Shown piece after piece: positions 60,573 to 64,000 of a stretch of 64,000 nt of DNA. The DNA is taken from positions 124,001-188,000 of the forward strand of contig NZ_AVPU01000001.1 in assembly GCF_000768355.1 (NCBI RefSeq), written 5' to 3'. Made by a program: the position numbers and the translations under genes. The notes beneath the pieces are model-generated. The model was given only the letters and a program-made list of their open reading frames with translations, made no database searches and had not been told where the DNA came from. Every line of letters begins with the position of its first letter. The stretch's first letter is position 1. This stretch comes from Lysobacter daejeonensis GH1-9. GTDB lineage: Bacteria; Pseudomonadota; Gammaproteobacteria; Xanthomonadales; Xanthomonadaceae.

Positions 60573-60727
60573 GATGCCGGCCCCCTGTTCCCCCTGCGGC
60601 AATCAAACGCCTGCAATTGCAGGATGTCTGCGATGCGGGTCACAGCGTGTGCAGTGCGCGTGGCAACGTCGGCCGCACTTGTGCAATGGGTCGCATTCTG
60701 CGCTTGCATGTTCGAACGGACGTGGGG

Positions 60728-61414
60728 TTATGCCGAAGCTGCTGCCAGCAACGGGCGGTACCAGGCTTCGAAATCAGCGCGCATGCCGGCACTGAGGGTG
60801 TGATCCACGGGGTACAGCCGCGTGGTGTGGGGCACGCCCAGTTGTGTGAGCCACGCATCCGCGCGCTCTGCCCACGTGACGGGCAGCTTGCTGTCGTGGA
60901 TGCCGTGGCCGATGAAGCCGCGAAGCGCCCGAAGCCGCTCGGCCGGCGCGACCGCAGCCTCCAACTCGGGCAGGATACGGCCAGCGAGTACGCCGAAGCC
61001 GGCCACGCTCTCCGGCGCAGTCAATGCCACGCTGGCGCTCATGATGCCTCCTTGGCTGAACCCCGCGACCACGGTACGCGATGGAGCAACCCCATGCTGG
61101 CGTTGCAGTGTTCCAATCCACTGGGTCAGTGCGATGCGGCTGGCCTCGGCTTCCTCCGGCGTGATCTGCGGCCCGGTGGGCGTGAACGCAACCCGGAACC
61201 AGCCGAATTGCCCGGGGCCAAGCACTAGCCGTCCCTGCGGCAACACCACCAGCACATCCGGCCCGGCGGTTCGGGCCAAATCGGCCAGTTGCGCTTCATT
61301 GCCGCCCACACCGTGCAGCAGGACCAGCAGCGAGGTCGGCGCGGTGGGCGCGGGTTCCGCCACCCGCCACGCCAGTCCCGTGGTTGCATCGCGCATCAGT
61401 TCGCCCATCGTCAT
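60728..61414 (-). CDS. Alpha/beta hydrolase, YpfH/carboxylesterase type
   Basis: The 228-residue protein has LLVLLHGVGGNEAQLADL (oxyanion turn), GFSQGGIMSASVAL (nucleophile Ser) and VPHTTRLYPVDHTLSAGM with Asp and His candidates: a serine esterase of the phospholipase/carboxylesterase family. The start may be a few codons later. Ten bases from the dioxygenase gene upstream, likely one operon. Confidence 0.92.
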   Translation of the reverse strand: MTMGELMRDATTGLAWRVAEPAPTAPTSLLVLLHGVGGNEAQLADLARTAGPDVLVVLPQGRLVLGPGQFGWFRVAFTPTGPQITPEEAEASRIALTQWIGTLQRQHGVAPSRTVVAGFSQGGIMSASVALTAPESVAGFGVLAGRILPELEAAVAPAERLRALRGFIGHGIHDSKLPVTWAERADAWLTQLGVPHTTRLYPVDHTLSAGMRADFEAWYRPLLAAASA

Positions 61415-61424
61415 CGTGGCTCCC

Positions 61425-62225
61425 TCACTGTGCCGTCGCGGACACCGCTGTGCCCGACCACAGGTAGGAATCCATCGACAGCACGCCGTAGGTCATGCCG
61501 CCCTCGATGAACTCCGCTGCGTCGTCGGCGCGACTCGCGCCCAGTGCCACCAGCAGCGGCAGGTAATGCTCCTCGGTGGGATGGGCGCGTTGCGCATGCG
61601 GGGCGCGGCGCCGGTAATCCACCAGGCCACCCACGTCATGGCGTACAACGGCCGACTGCACCCAATCGGCAAATTGCTGCGCGTACTCGGGGTCCTGGAT
61701 GTGCTGGCGGAACTCGTACAGGTTGTGGGTCATGCTGCCCGAGCCGATGATGAGTACGCCCTGTTCGCGCAGCGGCGCCAGCGCGGCGCCCAACCGCAAA
61801 GCGCCGGCCGCATCGATGTCATGCGGCAGCGACACCTGGAAGACAGGCAGATCACCCTGCGGCCGCAGGTGTCGCATCGGCACCCATGCGCCATGGTCCA
61901 ATCCGCGCTGGGGGTCGATCGAGGCCTCGAAGCCGCCCTCGGCCAGCAGCTTCACCGCCTGTGCCGCCAGGTCCGGGGCGCCGTCCACGTCATACCGCAG
62001 TGTGTACAACACCGGCGGAAATCCGCCGAAATCGTGGATGGTCTCTGGGCGAGCGCTGGCCATCACCCGCACGCCACGCGTCTGCCAGTGCGGCGATACC
62101 ACCAGCACGGCGCGCACCCCTTGCAGCGACTGACCCAGCGCGCTCAGGCGCGGCCCCAGCAGGCCGGGCTCGACGGCGAACATCGGCGAGCCGTGGGACA
62201 CGAACAGGGACGGGGCGGTGGTCAT
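61425..62225 (-). CDS. DODA-type class III extradiol ring-cleavage dioxygenase (YgiD-like)
   Basis: ATG 62225 (MTTAPSLFVSHGSPMFAVEP) gives 266 residues. Iron or zinc ligands of the LigB/DODA fold: SHGSPM, SPHWQTRGV, DHGAWVPMRHLRP and GSGSMTHNLYEF. It opens catechol-type rings; substrate unknown. It precedes the esterase, so the two could act on the same aromatic compound; this is inference. Confidence 0.93.
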   Translation of the reverse strand: MTTAPSLFVSHGSPMFAVEPGLLGPRLSALGQSLQGVRAVLVVSPHWQTRGVRVMASARPETIHDFGGFPPVLYTLRYDVDGAPDLAAQAVKLLAEGGFEASIDPQRGLDHGAWVPMRHLRPQGDLPVFQVSLPHDIDAAGALRLGAALAPLREQGVLIIGSGSMTHNLYEFRQHIQDPEYAQQFADWVQSAVVRHDVGGLVDYRRRAPHAQRAHPTEEHYLPLLVALGASRADDAAEFIEGGMTYGVLSMDSYLWSGTAVSATAQ

Positions 62226-62330
62226 GGGGCATCCTCGACAGATGGCCCGCATGGAGCGGACCGTTGTAGTCAGTGTAGGAGCGCGTAGCTGCGCGACAAA
62301 TGCGGCTTCGGATGACGTAACGTTCCACCG

Positions 62331-63365
62331 ATGACTTCAATAGCCCCGCCATCGGCCACTCCGGTCGTGATCGCCCACCGCGGCGCCAGCGCGCTGCGAC
62401 CGGAGCACACGCTGGGGGCGTATGCACAGGCGATCGCCGATGGCGCGGACTACATCGAGCCGGATCTGGTCATCACACGTGACGGTGTACTGGTGGCACG
62501 CCACGAGAGTGAGCTCAGCGCCACCACCGACGTGGCATCGCATGCGGAGTTCACCTCCCGCCGCCGCCGACAGGTCATCGACGGCCACACGGTGGAAGGC
62601 TGGTTCACCGAAGACTTCACCCTTGACGAGCTGAAAACGTTGCGCGTCCGCGAGCGTTTTCCCGCGTTGCGTTCCACCGCCCATGACGGCCGCTACCCGA
62701 TCGCGACGCTGGACGAAGTGATCGCGCTGCTCGCCAGCGAGTCGGAGCGCGCGGGACGCAGCATTGGCCTGATTCCCGAGATCAAGCACCCCAGCCATTT
62801 CCGGCGCCTTGGTTTGGCCATGGAAGACCGCGTGCTGGAGCGGCTGGGGGCGCATGCCTACACGCGCAGCGCACCGGTGGTGATCCAGTCGTTCGAGGTT
62901 GGCAACCTGCGCTATCTGGGCGAACGCCTTGCAGGGCGCCCGAATATACGCCTGCTGCAATTGCTGGGGGCGCCGGACAGGTGCCCTGCCGACCAGGTCG
63001 AAGACGAGGGGTGTCGCCTGAGCTACGGCCAGATGATGGGGCCCCAGGGTCTGCGGGCGGTCGCGGAGTATGCGCAGGTGCTAGGCCCCCCGTCGCGCCT
63101 GGTCATTCCCGTCACGACGGAGGGCGCGTTGGGGACGCCGACTGCGCTCGTTCGCGACGCCCATGCCGTCGGTCTGCAGGTACAGCCTTACACCTTCCGC
63201 CCTGAGAACCACTTCCTGCCGCCTGCGCTGTGGCGGGGCGAGGATCCGCGCACCCTTAATCCCGAAGGTTCGATCGCCGAGATCCGAGCTTGTCTGGAGG
63301 CGGGCATCGACGGCTTTTTCACCGATGACCCGAGGTTGGGCCGAAGGGCCGTGGACGACCGCTGA
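62331..63365 (+). CDS. glpQ: Glycerophosphodiester phosphodiesterase
   Basis: The 344-residue TIM-barrel protein has IAHRGASALRPEHTLGAY (catalytic His), YIEPDLVITRDGVLVARHES (Glu, Asp and His), LIPEIKHPSHF and, at the end, EAGIDGFFTDDPRLG. No signal peptide is visible, so it appears cytoplasmic. It splits glycerophosphodiesters to glycerol-3-phosphate and an alcohol. The insert around residues 60-90 is longer than in UgpQ, closer to GlpQ. Confidence 0.93.
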   Translation: MTSIAPPSATPVVIAHRGASALRPEHTLGAYAQAIADGADYIEPDLVITRDGVLVARHESELSATTDVASHAEFTSRRRRQVIDGHTVEGWFTEDFTLDELKTLRVRERFPALRSTAHDGRYPIATLDEVIALLASESERAGRSIGLIPEIKHPSHFRRLGLAMEDRVLERLGAHAYTRSAPVVIQSFEVGNLRYLGERLAGRPNIRLLQLLGAPDRCPADQVEDEGCRLSYGQMMGPQGLRAVAEYAQVLGPPSRLVIPVTTEGALGTPTALVRDAHAVGLQVQPYTFRPENHFLPPALWRGEDPRTLNPEGSIAEIRACLEAGIDGFFTDDPRLGRRAVDDR

Positions 63366-63447
63366 TCCGTCGCCGTCGCGGCCGGTGAGACCGTCGGTCG
63401 GCAAGCTGGTCTGGCCCTGCCCTCGTTCACCCCATCGCGCCCGGTTA

Positions 63448-63463
63448 TGACTAATATTAGTCA
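63448..63463. promoter_or_regulatory. Palindromic operator TGACTAATATTAGTCA before lexA
   Basis: A perfect 16-bp palindrome ends two bases before the lexA ATG. LexA regulates its own gene in nearly all bacteria, so this is the likely SOS box. It differs from the known Xanthomonas boxes (TTAGTAGTAATACTACTAA), but shares the TTAGT/ACTAA half-site. Its position over the start region would block transcription and perhaps translation. Confidence 0.75.
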
Positions 63464-63464
63464 C

Positions 63465-64000
63465 ATGAGCCTGACCGACACCCAACGCGCCATCCTCGAC
63501 TTCATCCGCCAGCGGGTGGAGGCCGATGGCGTGCCGCCTAGCCAGTTGGAGATCGCCGCCGCCTTCGGCTTCCGCCAGAACAAGTCGGCCAGCTACCACC
63601 TCAAGGCACTGGAAGATGCCGGTGCCATCGAGCGCGTGCCCGGCCAGGCGCGAGGCATCCGGTTGGTGGAACGGCGCCCACACCGTCGTGGTCGCCCCGA
63701 GCAGCTGCGCCTGCCGGTATTGGGCCAGGTGGCCGCGGGCACGCCCATCGGCGCCGACATCGGCAGCGACGCGGAGATCCTGCTCGACCGGGTGTTGTTC
63801 TCCCCCACCCCTGACTACCTGCTGCGGGTGAAGGGCGACTCGATGCGCGAGGACGGCATCTTCGATGGCGACCTGGTGGCCGTGCACCGCACCAATGAGG
63901 CCCGCAACGGCCAGGTGGTGGTGGCGCGGATCGACGGCGAGATCACTATCAAACGGCTGGAAATGCGCACCGGACACCTGCGGCTGCTGCCGCGCAACCC
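63465..64000 (+). CDS. lexA: LexA SOS repressor (cut by window edge)
   Basis: From ATG 63465 the first 178 residues are present. The winged helix (MSLTDTQRAILDFIRQRVEA; PPSQLEIAAAFGFRQNKSA) is followed by the S24 domain with cleavage site Ala91-Gly92 (VAAGTPI), nucleophile Ser126 (VKGDSMREDG) and Lys163 (ITIKRLEM). On DNA damage, RecA-bound filament triggers self-cleavage. The C-terminal end lies to the right of the window. recA may follow, as in related genomes; not visible. Confidence 0.95.
   Translation, partial: MSLTDTQRAILDFIRQRVEADGVPPSQLEIAAAFGFRQNKSASYHLKALEDAGAIERVPGQARGIRLVERRPHRRGRPEQLRLPVLGQVAAGTPIGADIGSDAEILLDRVLFSPTPDYLLRVKGDSMREDGIFDGDLVAVHRTNEARNGQVVVARIDGEITIKRLEMRTGHLRLLPRN

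Overview
The window is high-GC DNA with dense, mostly overlapping genes. It most likely comes from the chromosome of a xanthomonad-type gammaproteobacterium (Lysobacter, Luteimonas, Pseudoxanthomonas or Stenotrophomonas-like). This rests on the copL-copA-copB copper operon type, the TonB receptor style, the short attC sites resembling those of xanthomonad integrons, and a lexA gene at the right edge. The genus is inference.

1-14.3 kb is a biosynthetic and envelope locus. A tightly coupled leftward operon encodes a hybrid NRPS/PKS (A-T-KS-AT-T), a second NRPS module (C-A-T), two alpha/beta hydrolases and a gene cut by the left edge. Specificity residues read by eye suggest threonine loading, one malonyl extension without reduction, then glycine. 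No thioesterase is present. Nearby lie a J-like membrane protein whose HPD motif reads HPH, an unknown polytopic membrane protein, a sugar-1-phosphate transferase resembling those of exosortase/PEP-CTERM loci, and an Sfp-type phosphopantetheinyl transferase that could activate the carrier domains. The hydrolase pair plus this transferase resembles exosortase-A-associated loci, but with an NRPS/PKS line.

14.4-27.8 kb is a rightward copper-resistance island: copL, copA, copB, a DUF411 protein, a Cu P-type ATPase, an EF-hand protein, a small Cys/His protein and a CusCBA-type RND pump. It meets, at a shared hairpin, a leftward group of a TonB receptor and two PepSY membrane proteins, one fused to a ferredoxin-NAD reductase.

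34.1-39.8 kb holds an ATP-grasp protein, an AMP/thymidine phosphorylase paired with a PRPP-synthetase-like protein, an SDR and a tandem universal stress protein. 39.9-46.8 kb is a DNA-repair block: an MrfAB-like helicase/exonuclease pair, Ku, and a ligD split by a one-base deletion in a G run.

46.9-48.6 kb has small membrane and hypothetical genes and an L,D-transpeptidase lacking its middle. 48.7-52.2 kb is a mobile integron cassette array without an integrase (CALIN): five attC sites in one orientation with visibly less GC-rich small genes, including a HEAGH-motif protein, a DUF2306 protein whose tail is encoded by attC, and a decayed gene.

52.4-64 kb is ordinary chromosome: a YHYH/excalibur protein, DUF1993, a di-heme cytochrome c, a leftward redox/stress set (SnoaL-like, YegP, SRPBCC, OsmC, FMN reductase, YceI, cytochrome b561, pirin), a GST, an esterase, a DODA dioxygenase, a glycerophosphodiester phosphodiesterase, and lexA behind a 16-bp perfect palindrome. 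No tRNA, rRNA or CRISPR was seen, and no stretch over 300 bases lacks a gene.
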